Of a stretch of DNA of 64,000 nucleotides, positions 1 through 8,122 are shown one piece after another; positions within the stretch are counted from its first letter, which is position 1; each line of letters begins with the position of its first letter. Origin of the DNA: Nitratireductor aquimarinus. GTDB taxonomy: Bacteria; Pseudomonadota; Alphaproteobacteria; Rhizobiales; Rhizobiaceae. Location of the stretch: the NCBI RefSeq assembly GCF_046773475.1, contig NZ_CP177239.1, positions 3,286,001 through 3,350,000 on the forward strand, in the 5' to 3' direction. The notes below the pieces were generated by a model, which saw only the letters and a list, made by a program, of their open reading frames with translations, ran no database searches and had not been told where the DNA came from. Made by a program: the position numbers and the translations under genes.

Positions 1-610
1 CCGCGCCCTCGCGCACCCAGCGGCGCAGCCGCTTCAGCGCAACCTTGATGTTGCGCGTGCCCAGCTCCACCGCATCATCGAAATTCTTGAAGTCGCGCTT
101 GTCCCAGACTTTCACCGCCCGCCGGTGGCGCGATTCGTGTTGACCGATGCGCACGCCTTCCGGGTTGTAGCCATAGGCCCCGAAGGGAGAGGTGCCGGCA
201 GTGCCGATCCACTTGTTGCCGCCCTGGTGGCGGTCCTTCTGTTCGGCCAGCCGCTCCTTCAGCGTCTCCATCAGCTTCTCGAAACCGCCCATGGCCTCGA
301 CCAGCTTCTTCTCCTCGTCGCTGAGGTGTTTTTCCGCCAGCCTCCTCAGCCATTCCCCGGGGATCGCCTGCGGGTCGACGCCATCGCCGCCCGACACCGC
401 CTCCACGCCCTTGAAGACCTGCGAGAAAACCTGATCGAAACGGTCGATGTGCCGCTCGTCCTTCACCAGCGCCGCCCGCGCGAGATAGTAAAATCCCTCC
501 ACGTCATAGGCGACGAGCCCCTTCTCCATCCCCTCCAGCAGCGAAAGATATTCGCGCAGCGACACCGGAACGCGCGCGGCTTTCAGTTCAAGGAAGAAGG
601 GGATGAACAT
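1..610 (-). CDS. CoxE-like VWA domain protein, N-terminal part
   Basis: This gene starts at 610 on the minus strand and runs off the left edge, so only the first 203 residues are visible. The product begins MFIPFFLELKAARVPVSLRE and contains the stretch GTSPFGAYGYNPEGVRIG, both typical of the N-terminal domain of rhizobial VWA proteins related to CoxE. The metal-binding VWA domain itself would lie beyond the edge. Family members normally sit beside a MoxR AAA+ ATPase and are thought to act with it in remodelling or maturing protein complexes; the matching moxR lies at 1730-2566 in the same direction. Two genes, GNAT and HNH, separate them here. The family call rests on sequence pattern and context; the substrate is unknown. 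Confidence 0.8.
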   Translation of the reverse strand, partial: MFIPFFLELKAARVPVSLREYLSLLEGMEKGLVAYDVEGFYYLARAALVKDERHIDRFDQVFSQVFKGVEAVSGGDGVDPQAIPGEWLRRLAEKHLSDEEKKLVEAMGGFEKLMETLKERLAEQKDRHQGGNKWIGTAGTSPFGAYGYNPEGVRIGQHESRHRRAVKVWDKRDFKNFDDAVELGTRNIKVALKRLRRWVREGA

Positions 611-674
611 CTTGCTTAGAATCTTACCGATTGCATTTGGGATCTATTGGAATGTCTCTCATATACGGGATGTC

Positions 675-1085
675 ATGGAAACAGACCAACTGCATTCCCT
701 CGTTCGCTCGGCGGAGTCCATTATCGGTCTCTGGTGGCAGGATGACCGCAGGAACTGGTGTGCCTATTGCGGCATTCCCATGCGTCGTCGGGCGGCAACG
801 GGTACCCGTTTGCCACCCACCAAGGCAACGCGCGATCATGTGGTTCCGCGTGTTCACGCCAGCGGACTGCTGACCCTTCCTTGCTGTCTGGAGTGCAATC
901 AGGCCAAGGGTAAGCAGTCGCTGCCGGAGTTCCTGTCGGGGCCATATTTCAATCAGAAACGAATGAAGAAGCACCGCAACCAGTGGCCGCTCGCCCATCT
1001 CTGGTTTGTGGCCGGCCTCGCCTATTTCCGAAAAAGCGAATTGATCGCTCAAAAGGCTCGCGGCTCAAGGCGCGTTGCAGGCTAG
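675..1085 (+). CDS. HNH endonuclease-like protein
   Basis: The protein has the zinc-finger HNH layout: a CAYC pair near the N terminus, then DHVVPR (the catalytic His region), then LPCCLECNQAKG, which holds the second cysteine pair and the Asn. HNH proteins are metal-dependent nucleases found in restriction, mobile and housekeeping contexts; which applies here is not visible. I chose ATG 675 (136 residues). An in-frame ATG at 603 would overlap the start of the divergent VWA gene by 8 bases and leave no room for promoters. The stop codon TAG at 1083-1085 is the first three bases of a dispersed palindromic repeat, so the C terminus may have been set by repeat insertion. It lies between two genes that usually adjoin, which suggests an inserted gene. 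Confidence 0.7.
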   Translation: METDQLHSLVRSAESIIGLWWQDDRRNWCAYCGIPMRRRAATGTRLPPTKATRDHVVPRVHASGLLTLPCCLECNQAKGKQSLPEFLSGPYFNQKRMKKHRNQWPLAHLWFVAGLAYFRKSELIAQKARGSRRVAG

Positions 1086-1130
1086 AGCATCGGCCCGAAA
1101 ACCGGAATCGATTTTCGGAAAGCACGATGC
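1083..1130. repeat. Dispersed rhizobial palindrome, family A, copy 1
   Basis: Imperfect palindrome starting TAGAGCATC and ending CACGATGC, with the core CGAAAACCGGAATCGATTTT. Related copies lie at 4505-4595 and 61369-61418. Such short intergenic palindromes are common in Rhizobiales genomes. This copy supplies the stop codon of the HNH gene. Confidence 0.75.
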
Positions 1131-1169
1131 GCAGATTCAATGGGTTGGAGCGTAACCAGTCGCGGCGTC

Positions 1170-1616
1170 CTAGCCCCGCTGGTACTTGATGAACGGCGTC
1201 AGTTTCGCGATCCGGTCATAGAGCTTGCGGGCGGTCTCGTTGAAGTCCTGCGTCATCCAGTAGACATTGGCGGCGCCCGCCGCATCCGCCTTCTCGTAAA
1301 CCGCCTCGATCAGCGCCCGGCCAATGCCCTTGCCGCGTATCGCGGGGTCGGCATAGAGATCCTGCAGATAGCAATTGTTGCCCACGGTCCAGCACGTGCG
1401 GTGGAACATGTAGTGCACCAGCCCGACCGGTTTCCCGTCCACCTCGGCAATCAGCCCGTTCGGCTCATAGTCGCCATCGTCGAAAAGCCGCTCCCATGTG
1501 GTCGCATAGACCTCTTCGGGAACGCTGGTCTTGTAGAACTCCAGATAGGCGGTCCAGAGCCTGCGCCATTCGGGCTCGTCGCTTCTGGCAAGCGGGCGGA
1601 TGGTGATTTCGGTCAT
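1170..1616 (-). CDS. GNAT family N-acetyltransferase
   Basis: The 148-residue protein has the GNAT fold signature: the acetyl-CoA binding motif A with RGKGIG at about residues 95-100, preceded by LQDLYADPAI and followed by the helix RALIEAVYEKA. The N-terminal ITIRPLARSDEPEW strand-helix is also typical. It should transfer an acetyl group from acetyl-CoA to an amine on an unknown substrate in the cytoplasm. It lies 113 bases downstream of moxR on the same strand and could be cotranscribed with it. Length is normal for a single-domain GNAT. The substrate cannot be inferred. Confidence 0.85.
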   Translation of the reverse strand: MTEITIRPLARSDEPEWRRLWTAYLEFYKTSVPEEVYATTWERLFDDGDYEPNGLIAEVDGKPVGLVHYMFHRTCWTVGNNCYLQDLYADPAIRGKGIGRALIEAVYEKADAAGAANVYWMTQDFNETARKLYDRIAKLTPFIKYQRG

Positions 1617-1729
1617 TCGGGTCTCGTCCTCCTCTTTCCCGCACTGTCCGGCCCCGCACTGTTCGGCGTAGCGGTTTCGCCGGCAAGGGCCAGAAAAATG
1701 AAGGCTTTGCGCCTGGTAAAGCCGCCCGT

Positions 1730-2566
1730 CTATTGCCGCCGCGCCATGAAGGCGAGCTTTTCAAAGAGGTGCACGTCCTGTTCGTTCTTCAGGAGCGCGC
1801 CGTGCAGGCGGGGCAGGGCGCTTTTCGCATCCCCGCGCAGATCCTCCGGCTGCACATCGTCGGAAACGAGAAGCCTGATCCAGTCCAGCGCCTCGGAGGT
1901 CGAGGGCTTTTTCTTCAGCCCCGGCACGTCGCGGATCTCGTAAAACTGGCTGAGCGCGGCAGACACCAGTTTCTTCTTGATACCCGGATAGTGAACCTCG
2001 ACAATGTCGGCCAGCGTCTCGGCGTCGGGAAAGCGGATATAGTGGAAGAAACAGCGGCGCAGAAAGGCGTCCGGCAGTTCCTTCTCATTGTTCGAGGTGA
2101 TGATCACGATGGGCCGATGGATCGCCCGCACCGTCTCGCCGGTCTCGTAGACATAGAACTCCATCTTGTCGATTTCCTGCAACAGATCGTTGGGGAACTC
2201 GATGTCGGCCTTGTCGATCTCGTCGATCAGAAGAACGGTCCTGCGGTCCGCCGCAAAGGCCTCCCACAGCTTGCCGCGCTTGATGTAGTTCTTGATGTCG
2301 TTGAAGCGCTCGTCGCCGAGCTGGCTGTCACGCAGGCGCGACACGGCGTCATATTCATAAAGCCCCTGCTGGGCGCGTGTGGTGGATTTCACATGCCATT
2401 CGATCAGGTCCAGCCCCAGTGCGGCGGCCACCTGCTTGGCAAGCTCGGTCTTGCCGGTGCCGGGCTCGCCCTTCACCAAAAGCGGCCGCTCCAGCGCAAT
2501 CGCCGCGTTCACCGCCACCATCAGATCCTTGTCGGCGACATAATCCGCCGTGCCTTCGAAGCGCAT
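1730..2566 (-). CDS. MoxR family AAA+ ATPase
   Basis: The 278-residue protein has all core AAA+ elements: Walker A GEPGTGKT at 33-40, Walker B VLLIDEID at about 111-118, and the sensor-1 motif IITSNN at 155-160, followed by LPDAFLRRCFFHY, which carries the likely arginine finger. MoxR ATPases act as chaperones that, with VWA partners, mature or insert cofactors into complexes. The VWA partner here is at 1-610 in the same direction. MRFEGTADYVADKDL is the standard N terminus of this rhizobial subfamily, which supports the start. It diverges from the MipA gene. Confidence 0.92.
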   Translation of the reverse strand: MRFEGTADYVADKDLMVAVNAAIALERPLLVKGEPGTGKTELAKQVAAALGLDLIEWHVKSTTRAQQGLYEYDAVSRLRDSQLGDERFNDIKNYIKRGKLWEAFAADRRTVLLIDEIDKADIEFPNDLLQEIDKMEFYVYETGETVRAIHRPIVIITSNNEKELPDAFLRRCFFHYIRFPDAETLADIVEVHYPGIKKKLVSAALSQFYEIRDVPGLKKKPSTSEALDWIRLLVSDDVQPEDLRGDAKSALPRLHGALLKNEQDVHLFEKLAFMARRQ

Positions 2567-2762
2567 GCAATCTCTTCCCTGTTCCCGTGCGCAGTGAACC
2601 TATTGGCGCGGCATGGCAAGCGCAAGCATCGGCCGGCCAATCTGTGCGCTCTACCGGCTGCACGCGCCGGTTTCGACAAGGGTTCACAGAGCGTTAAGCC
2701 GGTCTTTACGGAAAAGAGGGTATTTTAGGCATTTCGGCTTTCCCGGTTCTCGGAGTTCTGCG

Positions 2763-3590
2763 TTGCGTCCACATTTAGCCGCCATTCTGTCCGCGCCTCT
2801 GGTTGCGGCGTCCCTCGCTCTCGCCCCCGCTTCCGCACAGGAAGGCGGGTCCGGCAAGAATTTCTGGTCGGGCGACTGGTCGGTGACCGTTGGCGCAAGT
2901 GGCGCTTTCCGGCCGGAGTTCGAGGGCTCCAGGAGTCATCTTTTCAGCCTGGTGCCGCTGGTCTCCGTTGGCCGTCAGGGCAATGACAGGCGTTTCTCCT
3001 CGCGCAACGACAATGGCTCCTTCGCCCTGTTCGGGGGCTATGGCTTTGAGGCGGGCCTCACCGGCAAGTTTCTCTTCAAGCGCGACGCGGACGACGCCAA
3101 TGACCTGAAGGGCCTCGACCCGGTCAAATGGGGCGTGGAAGCCGGCGGTTTCGCCGAGGTCTACCCGACCGACTGGTTGCGGGTGCGTGGCGAGCTGCGC
3201 CACGGTTTCCGCGCCCATAGCGGTTTCGTTGCCGATGTGGCGGCAGACGCCTTCTACGATGTGACCCCGCATATCCGCATCTCGGGTGGCCCGCGCGCCT
3301 CGTTCGCCAGCAAGGACTATTTCGAGACCTATTACGGCGTTAACGCCAGAGAGGCTGCGGCCTCCGGACTGAGCGAGTACCAGCCTGATGGCGGCGGCCT
3401 CAAATCGCTTGGTGTGGGCGGTGCGGTGACATGGAAGGTGACCGACGCCTTCACCTCCAGCGTCTTTGCCGAATACGCGTCCCTGAAGGGCGCGGCAGCC
3501 GATTCCAGCCTCGTTCGCGAGCGCGGCTCGCGCAATCAGTTCACGATTGGTCTGTCCTCCACCTACCGTTTCGATTTCACGCTCGACTGA
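2763..3590 (+). CDS. MipA/OmpV family outer-membrane protein
   Basis: The mature part (from about GKNFWSGDWSVTVGASG) matches the MipA/OmpV family of outer-membrane beta barrels: alternating strands, a FRPEFEGS-type loop and a C-terminal strand ending in TYRFDFTLD. Start choice: TTG at 2763 gives a clean signal peptide (hydrophobic core AAILSAPLVAASLALAPASA, cleavage after ASA) and has GGAG 7 bases upstream. Upstream in-frame starts add 50 residues without signal-peptide character. MipA of E. coli scaffolds murein enzymes; in other bacteria the family is linked to antibiotic or stress responses. The exact role here is unknown. Confidence 0.82.
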   Translation: MRPHLAAILSAPLVAASLALAPASAQEGGSGKNFWSGDWSVTVGASGAFRPEFEGSRSHLFSLVPLVSVGRQGNDRRFSSRNDNGSFALFGGYGFEAGLTGKFLFKRDADDANDLKGLDPVKWGVEAGGFAEVYPTDWLRVRGELRHGFRAHSGFVADVAADAFYDVTPHIRISGGPRASFASKDYFETYYGVNAREAAASGLSEYQPDGGGLKSLGVGGAVTWKVTDAFTSSVFAEYASLKGAAADSSLVRERGSRNQFTIGLSSTYRFDFTLD

Positions 3591-3670
3591 CGTCACACTT
3601 GGTTGTGAAACTTGTGCGCCCGGCGTCAGAATATCTCTGGCGCGGGCCGGGGCTCGTCCCTATATTGCGC

Positions 3671-3840
3671 GCAGCGATCTGCGCTTCCCGACAGGAATCT
3701 TTTTCCCCGGGGCCTTATCGATCCTTAAGGGAGCTGTCCCTGACCTCGCCCGTGGGCTTGGTTACACGGCGCCCACCTACGTTGTAGGTTCCCGGGATCG
3801 TGCATTCCATCGGTCGCCGTGGATCGCAGCTTTCTTTTTT
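3671..3840 (+). ncRNA. ssrS: 6S RNA
   Basis: The region directly upstream of the 5-formyltetrahydrofolate cyclo-ligase gene is the conserved site of 6S RNA in many proteobacteria. A TATATT -10-like box at 3661-3666 precedes it. The ends can pair: GCAGCGATC at 3671-3679 with GGATCGCAGC near 3821-3830, with one mismatch, followed by a T-rich tract to 3840. The length of about 160-170 nt fits alphaproteobacterial 6S RNA, which binds the RNA polymerase holoenzyme in stationary phase. No good reading frame spans it. Ends are approximate. A covariance-model search was not possible here. Confidence 0.78.
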
Positions 3841-3893
3841 CAGATGTCGTCAGCACGCTTCCTTCCGTGCTTCATTCATGGTGATTGAGCCGC

Positions 3894-4502
3894 ATGAGCG
3901 ACATGATGAACGATCAGGCCTCACAGAAGAAGCAGTTGCGCCGCGAGGCGCTGGCCCGCCGCAACGCGCTCGATCCCGACTGGCGTGCGGAAGTGGCCGA
4001 GGCGCTGGCCTCGCAGGCGCAGCGGATCGCAGTCGGGTCCGGCACGGTCGTCTCGGGCTTCTGGCCAATGCGCTCTGAAATGGATGTGCGCCCGCTGATG
4101 GCGGTGCTGGCTGCGCGCGGGGCGCGGATCGCGCTTCCCGCCATCCTCGACAGGACCACCATAGTTTTCCGGGAATACCGCCCCGACGCGCCTCTGGTCG
4201 ATATGGGGTTCGGCACATGGGGACCGGATGACAGGGCGGCGGTCCTTGACCCCGAAATCATGCTCGTGCCGCTTGCAGCCTTCGACGCGCGGGGCCACCG
4301 CATCGGCTATGGCGCGGGCTATTACGACCGGGCAATCGCGCGGCTGAAGGCGCGGGGGCTTTCGCCCCGGCTTATCGGCATCGCCTTCGATTGCCAGGAG
4401 GTCGGGGGCGTGCCCGACGAGCCGCATGACGAGCGTTTGCCCGAGATGCTCACCGAAAGCGGCCTGCGGCAGATTTCCGGTTTTCACGCGCAGAAAAATT
4501 GA
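3894..4502 (+). CDS. 5-formyltetrahydrofolate cyclo-ligase
   Basis: This enzyme converts 5-formyl-THF to 5,10-methenyl-THF with ATP in the folate one-carbon pool. The signature RGHRIGYGAGYYDRAIARL is present in the C-terminal half (about residues 133-151), and the N-terminal KKQLRREALARRNAL helix is typical. ATG 3894 is preferred over an in-frame TTG at 3885; two further ATG codons just downstream remain possible. Length (202 residues) is normal for the 5-FTHF cyclo-ligase (YgfA/MTHFS) family. The 6S RNA gene lies just upstream, as in many other proteobacteria. Confidence 0.93.
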   Translation: MSDMMNDQASQKKQLRREALARRNALDPDWRAEVAEALASQAQRIAVGSGTVVSGFWPMRSEMDVRPLMAVLAARGARIALPAILDRTTIVFREYRPDAPLVDMGFGTWGPDDRAAVLDPEIMLVPLAAFDARGHRIGYGAGYYDRAIARLKARGLSPRLIGIAFDCQEVGGVPDEPHDERLPEMLTESGLRQISGFHAQKN

Positions 4503-4504
4503 TT

Positions 4505-4595
4505 TAGAGCGCCGTGCGTCCATTCGGACGCACTACCTTGTTGAAACTGCGAAACGGCCCGAAAATCGATTCCGATTTTCAGACCGATGCGCTAG
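4505..4595. repeat. Composite palindromic repeat, family A, copy 2
   Basis: Two hairpins in tandem: GTGCGTCC-ATTC-GGACGCAC near 4514-4533 and GAAAATCG-ATTC-CGATTTTC near 4561-4580. The whole is bounded by TAGAGC and GCTAG. It fills the gap between the cyclo-ligase and YmdB genes. The layout resembles intergenic palindromes seen in Mesorhizobium-type genomes. Confidence 0.8.
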
Positions 4596-4604
4596 AAGCG
4601 GCCC

Positions 4605-5429
4605 ATGAGATTTTTGTTTCTTGGCGATATGGTCGGTCGCGCCGGCCGCACGGCGGTCTGGGAAAAGCTTCCCGGCCTTATTTCTGATTTCCGGCTCGAT
4701 TTCGTGGTCGTGAATGGCGAGAACGCGGCAGGCGGTTTCGGCATCACCGAAGAGATCTTCCGCAACACGCTGGATGCCGGCGCCGATGTGGTGACCACGG
4801 GCAACCACGTGTGGGACCAGCGCGAGGCGCTGGCCTTTGCGCCGCGCGAGGAGCGTTTCCTGCGCCCGGCGAATTTCCCGAAAGGCACGCCCGGTCGCGG
4901 CTCCGGCGTCTACATCGCGCGCAATGGCGCGCGGGTTCTGGTGTCCAACATCATGGGCCGGGTGTTCATGCATCCCGAGCTCGACGATCCCTTCGCCTGT
5001 GTCGAAGATGTGCTGGCCGCCTGTCCGCTGGGCGAGCAGGCCGATGCCGTCATTCTCGATTTCCATGCCGAGGCCACGTCCGAGAAGATGTGCTTTGGCC
5101 ATTTCGTTGATGGCCGCGCGAGCCTTGTCGTCGGCACCCACACGCACCAGCCGACGGCCGATCATCAGATCCTGAACGGCGGCACGGGCTATCTGTCCGA
5201 TGCCGGCATGTGCGGCGATTACGATTCTTCCCTTGGCATGGACAAGGAAGAGCCCCTCAACCGGTTCACCGCCAAGGTGCCCAAAGGGCGGTTCGAGGCG
5301 GCCAGCGGTCCTGCAACGATCTGCGGCGTCGGGCTCGAAATCTCCGACCGCACGGGCCTTTGCGAGAAGATCGCCCCGCTCAGGCTTGGTGCGCGCCTTG
5401 AGGAAACCGTTCCCGCCTTCTGGCGTTGA
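4605..5429 (+). CDS. YmdB-type metallophosphoesterase (TIGR00282)
   Basis: The 274-residue protein begins MRFLFLGDMVGRAGR and carries the metal-ligand motifs of the TIGR00282/YmdB family: GDMVG, VNGENAAGG, TTGNHVWDQ, DFHAEATSEK and VGTHTHQPTADH. In Bacillus and Deinococcus homologues the enzyme hydrolyses 2',3'-cyclic mononucleotides or cAMP and affects biofilm and motility decisions. It should be cytoplasmic and bimetallic. In Rhizobiales it typically follows the cyclo-ligase gene, as here. The physiological substrate is not established by the sequence. Confidence 0.9.
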   Translation: MRFLFLGDMVGRAGRTAVWEKLPGLISDFRLDFVVVNGENAAGGFGITEEIFRNTLDAGADVVTTGNHVWDQREALAFAPREERFLRPANFPKGTPGRGSGVYIARNGARVLVSNIMGRVFMHPELDDPFACVEDVLAACPLGEQADAVILDFHAEATSEKMCFGHFVDGRASLVVGTHTHQPTADHQILNGGTGYLSDAGMCGDYDSSLGMDKEEPLNRFTAKVPKGRFEAASGPATICGVGLEISDRTGLCEKIAPLRLGARLEETVPAFWR

Positions 5430-5499
5430 CGCTGGGCGCGGCTGCGCATAACTCTGCAAAACGCTATATTTTGAACAATTGCCAGCGAGGGGTGCTGCC

Positions 5500-6267
5500 A
5501 TGGAATGGCTTGCCGGTCACTTTGAGTTTGTCTCCCACCCGGAAGCCTGGGTCGCGCTCGTGACCCTGGTGGTGCTCGAGATCGTTCTCGGCATCGATAA
5601 CCTGATCTTCATTTCCATCCTCACCAACAAGCTGCCCAAAGAGCAGCAGGCGCGTGCGCGGCGCATCGGCATCAGCGCCGCGCTGATCCTGCGTCTGGCG
5701 CTTCTGGGCACGATCTCGATCATCGTCCAGCTCACCGAGCCGGTGTTCGAGCTGTTCGGCCATGGCTTCTCCTGGCGCGACCTTATCCTCATCGCCGGCG
5801 GCCTCTTCCTCGTATGGAAGGCCACGAAGGAAATCCACCATTCGGTCGATCCCGACGATGGCAAGGACAACATGATGGGTCAGGTCACGATGTCCGCCGG
5901 TGCGGCGATCGTCCAGATCCTGCTGCTCGACCTGGTGTTCTCCATCGACTCCATCATCACCGCCGTTGGCATGACCAACGAGCTCGCCATCATGTTCATC
6001 GCCGTCATCTCGGCCGTGACCGTCATGCTCATCGCCGCCGAGCCGCTGTCGCGCTTCATCGCGGCCAACCCGACCGTGGTCATGCTGGCGCTCGCCTTCC
6101 TGCTGATGATCGGTATGACGCTGATCGCCGATGGCATGGGCTTCCACGTGCCCAAGGGCTACATTTACGCGGCCATGGGTTTCTCGGCGCTGGTCGAGTC
6201 GCTCAACATGCTGGCGCGCCGCAAGCGGGCGCGCGCCAAGGCGCTGCAGGGCGGGGCGGGCAAGTAG
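5500..6267 (+). CDS. TerC family integral membrane protein
   Basis: The protein (255 residues from ATG 5500) starts MEWLAGHFEFVSHPEAWVAL and has about seven hydrophobic segments. It carries the two TerC signatures, EIVLGIDNLIFISI and LDLVFSIDSIITAVGM, whose paired Asp residues lie in membrane helices. TerC proteins are linked to tellurite resistance and Mn(II) export during metalation of exoenzymes. ATG 5500 has AGGGG 7 bases upstream and is chosen over an in-frame TTG at 5479. No yybP-ykoY-type leader fits in the 70 bases upstream. Confidence 0.9.
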   Translation: MEWLAGHFEFVSHPEAWVALVTLVVLEIVLGIDNLIFISILTNKLPKEQQARARRIGISAALILRLALLGTISIIVQLTEPVFELFGHGFSWRDLILIAGGLFLVWKATKEIHHSVDPDDGKDNMMGQVTMSAGAAIVQILLLDLVFSIDSIITAVGMTNELAIMFIAVISAVTVMLIAAEPLSRFIAANPTVVMLALAFLLMIGMTLIADGMGFHVPKGYIYAAMGFSALVESLNMLARRKRARAKALQGGAGK

Positions 6268-6269
6268 CC

Positions 6270-7088
6270 CTAAACCCCGTCGAGAATAACGATTGTCGGT
6301 CGCCGTGGCAGGTTATCCAGCGCCACGGTGATCGACCGTCCCTCACGAAAATCCAGTTCGAACCCACCGCCCATACGGCCCGTGAAGGCGCTGAGCGGTG
6401 TCGAATGCCGGTGCATCGGCAGGATCATCGACGAGGAAAGCCGGCGCGCAATCTCGCTCATCCCGTCAAGCGACAGCGTCAGCCCGCCATCGACGGGCAC
6501 CATCAGCACGTCGAGCCTGCCGATCGCCGCATAATGGCTGTCGTCCAGCCGGTGATGCAGATGGCCCAGATGCCCGATGCACAGCCCCGCCACCTCGAAG
6601 ATGAAGATCGAATTGGCGTCCGGCTCCATCGCGCCATAGCGGCGGATGTCGGTGGTCACATTGCGGATATAGACGTCTTCAACCAGCAGAGAGTGTTTCA
6701 CCGGCCCGCCCTCTTCGTTCCAGCCTGGCAGAACATGCTCTATGGCGGGGTCGGGATTGCGCGTGAAATGCGTGCCATGCGCCCTGTTCATGGTCACGAC
6801 GCGCGGTGGCGGGTTCGCGCCATAAATGCCCGCGAAGTCCGTGGCGATGGTCACGCCGGCGGGCGTCTCGATCAGATAGGTGGAATGGCCCGCATAGGTG
6901 ATGGTCACCGGGTCGGCCCTCACGGCGGCCGGTATCATCAGCGAGGCGTAGATCACGCCTGGCAGCGCCTGCGCCATGGCGAGGCAGGTGCTTGGTCGCT
7001 CGATCTGCCCGTTTGTCTGTGCAAGGGCTGCAGGCAGCGGAGCGAGCAATAAAGTCAGAATGGCTGCGGTCAGTCGGAAGGCGGTCAT
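6270..7088 (-). CDS. Exported MBL-fold metallo-hydrolase
   Basis: The product from ATG 7088 (272 residues) starts with a signal peptide (MTAFRLTAAILTLLLAPLPA, then ALA|QT). It then has the UlaG-like MBL motifs ITYAGHSTYLIETPAGVTIA, VTMNRAHGTHFT, GHLGHLHHRLDDSH and ILPMHRHSTPLS. GGGAG lies 7 bases upstream of 7088, a better fit than ATG 7094, which it almost touches. The same frame stays open far upstream, antisense to yebC, but that part has no coding character. Related proteins hydrolyse phosphodiesters or lactones; the periplasmic substrate here is unknown. It diverges from yebC. Confidence 0.82.
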   Translation of the reverse strand: MTAFRLTAAILTLLLAPLPAALAQTNGQIERPSTCLAMAQALPGVIYASLMIPAAVRADPVTITYAGHSTYLIETPAGVTIATDFAGIYGANPPPRVVTMNRAHGTHFTRNPDPAIEHVLPGWNEEGGPVKHSLLVEDVYIRNVTTDIRRYGAMEPDANSIFIFEVAGLCIGHLGHLHHRLDDSHYAAIGRLDVLMVPVDGGLTLSLDGMSEIARRLSSSMILPMHRHSTPLSAFTGRMGGGFELDFREGRSITVALDNLPRRPTIVILDGV

Positions 7089-7142
7089 CGGCATCTCCCG
7101 TGTGTGCAAGAGCCCATGGTAGGGCAAAGCGCGGCTCTGCGC

Positions 7143-7213
7143 CATGTCCGCCCCATGTCGGCCCCATGTCTCTTGACATGTCGGCCCCATGTCTCTCGAC
7201 ATGTCCGCCCCCA
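7143..7213. repeat. 23-bp tandem repeat with nested palindromes
   Basis: Two 23-base units at 7154-7176 and 7177-7199 differ by one base, and 11-base partial copies flank them at 7143-7153 and 7200-7210. Each junction makes the palindrome GACATGTC or a close variant. The array lies in the divergent control region between the MBL gene and yebC. A TTGACA -35-like hexamer occurs at 7173-7178. Confidence 0.8.
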
Positions 7214-7307
7214 TCGCTGCAGTGCGCGGGTTCTGGACGTTGGCCGGCATTTTCACTATAAGGCCCCGGTATTCCATTGCTTTCAAAAGACCGTGAGAAG
7301 GAGCCCC

Positions 7308-8057
7308 ATGGCCGGTCATTCCCAATTCAAGAACATCATGCACCGCAAGGGCCGGCAGGACGCCGTTCGCTCGAAGATGTTTTCCAAACTGGCGCGCGAA
7401 ATCACAGTCGCTGCCAAGATGGGAATGCCCGACCCGGCGATGAATCCGCGCCTGCGCCTGGCCATCCAGAACGCCAAGGCCCAGTCCATGCCGAAGGACA
7501 ACATCGAACGCGCCATCAAGAAGGCGTCGGGCGGTGATGCGGAGAACTATGACGAGGTGCGTTACGAGGGTTATGGTCCCGGTGGCGTCGCCGTCATCGT
7601 CGAGGCGCTGACCGACAACCGCAACCGTTCCGCTTCCAACATCCGCGCCGCCTTCACCAAGGCAGGCGGATCGCTTGGCGAAACCGGTTCCGTTTCCTTC
7701 ATGTTCGACCGCGTTGGCGAAATCATCTACCCGGCTGACAAGGGCGATGCCGACACGGTGATGGAAGCCGCCATCGAGGCCGGCGCCGAAGATGTCCAGT
7801 CGGACGAAAACGGCCACGTCATCACCTGCGCCTTCGAAGATATCGGCGATGTCACCACGGCGCTGGAAGGCGCTCTGGGCGAAGCCGAGTCCGTCAAGGC
7901 GATCTGGCGTCCCCAGACCGGCACGCCGGTCGATGAGGAGCGCGCCCAGTCGATCCTCAAGCTCGTTGCAACCCTCGAAGACGACGATGACGTGCAGAAC
8001 GTCTACGCCAATTTCGAGGTGGACGACGAAACGCTCGCGAAACTCAGCGCAGCCTGA
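7308..8057 (+). CDS. yebC: YebC/PmpR family transcriptional/translation regulator
   Basis: The 249-residue protein begins MAGHSQFKNIMHRKGRQD, the family's hallmark N terminus, and has the acidic patches typical of YebC/TACO1. Homologues were first described as DNA-binding regulators (PmpR); newer work links the family to translation of proline stretches. ATG 7308 is preceded by GAAGGAG with good spacing; upstream in-frame codons have no family match. In many bacteria yebC is cotranscribed with ruvC, but here ruvCAB lies about 17 kb away. Confidence 0.95.
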   Translation: MAGHSQFKNIMHRKGRQDAVRSKMFSKLAREITVAAKMGMPDPAMNPRLRLAIQNAKAQSMPKDNIERAIKKASGGDAENYDEVRYEGYGPGGVAVIVEALTDNRNRSASNIRAAFTKAGGSLGETGSVSFMFDRVGEIIYPADKGDADTVMEAAIEAGAEDVQSDENGHVITCAFEDIGDVTTALEGALGEAESVKAIWRPQTGTPVDEERAQSILKLVATLEDDDDVQNVYANFEVDDETLAKLSAA

Positions 8058-8122
8058 TTGCGCTTCTGCCGGGCTTCAGGCCCGGCAGTTTTCGGCTGTC
8101 TGGCAACAAAGGACAGGTTCTC

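Noticed and set aside
5430..5499. Manganese (yybP-ykoY) riboswitch before the TerC gene
   Set aside because: The gap is only 70 bases and shows no matching structure.
7089..7817. Upstream extension of the MBL gene to about 515 residues
   Set aside because: It runs antisense to yebC and through the tandem repeats; the signal peptide and ribosome site fix the start at 7088.
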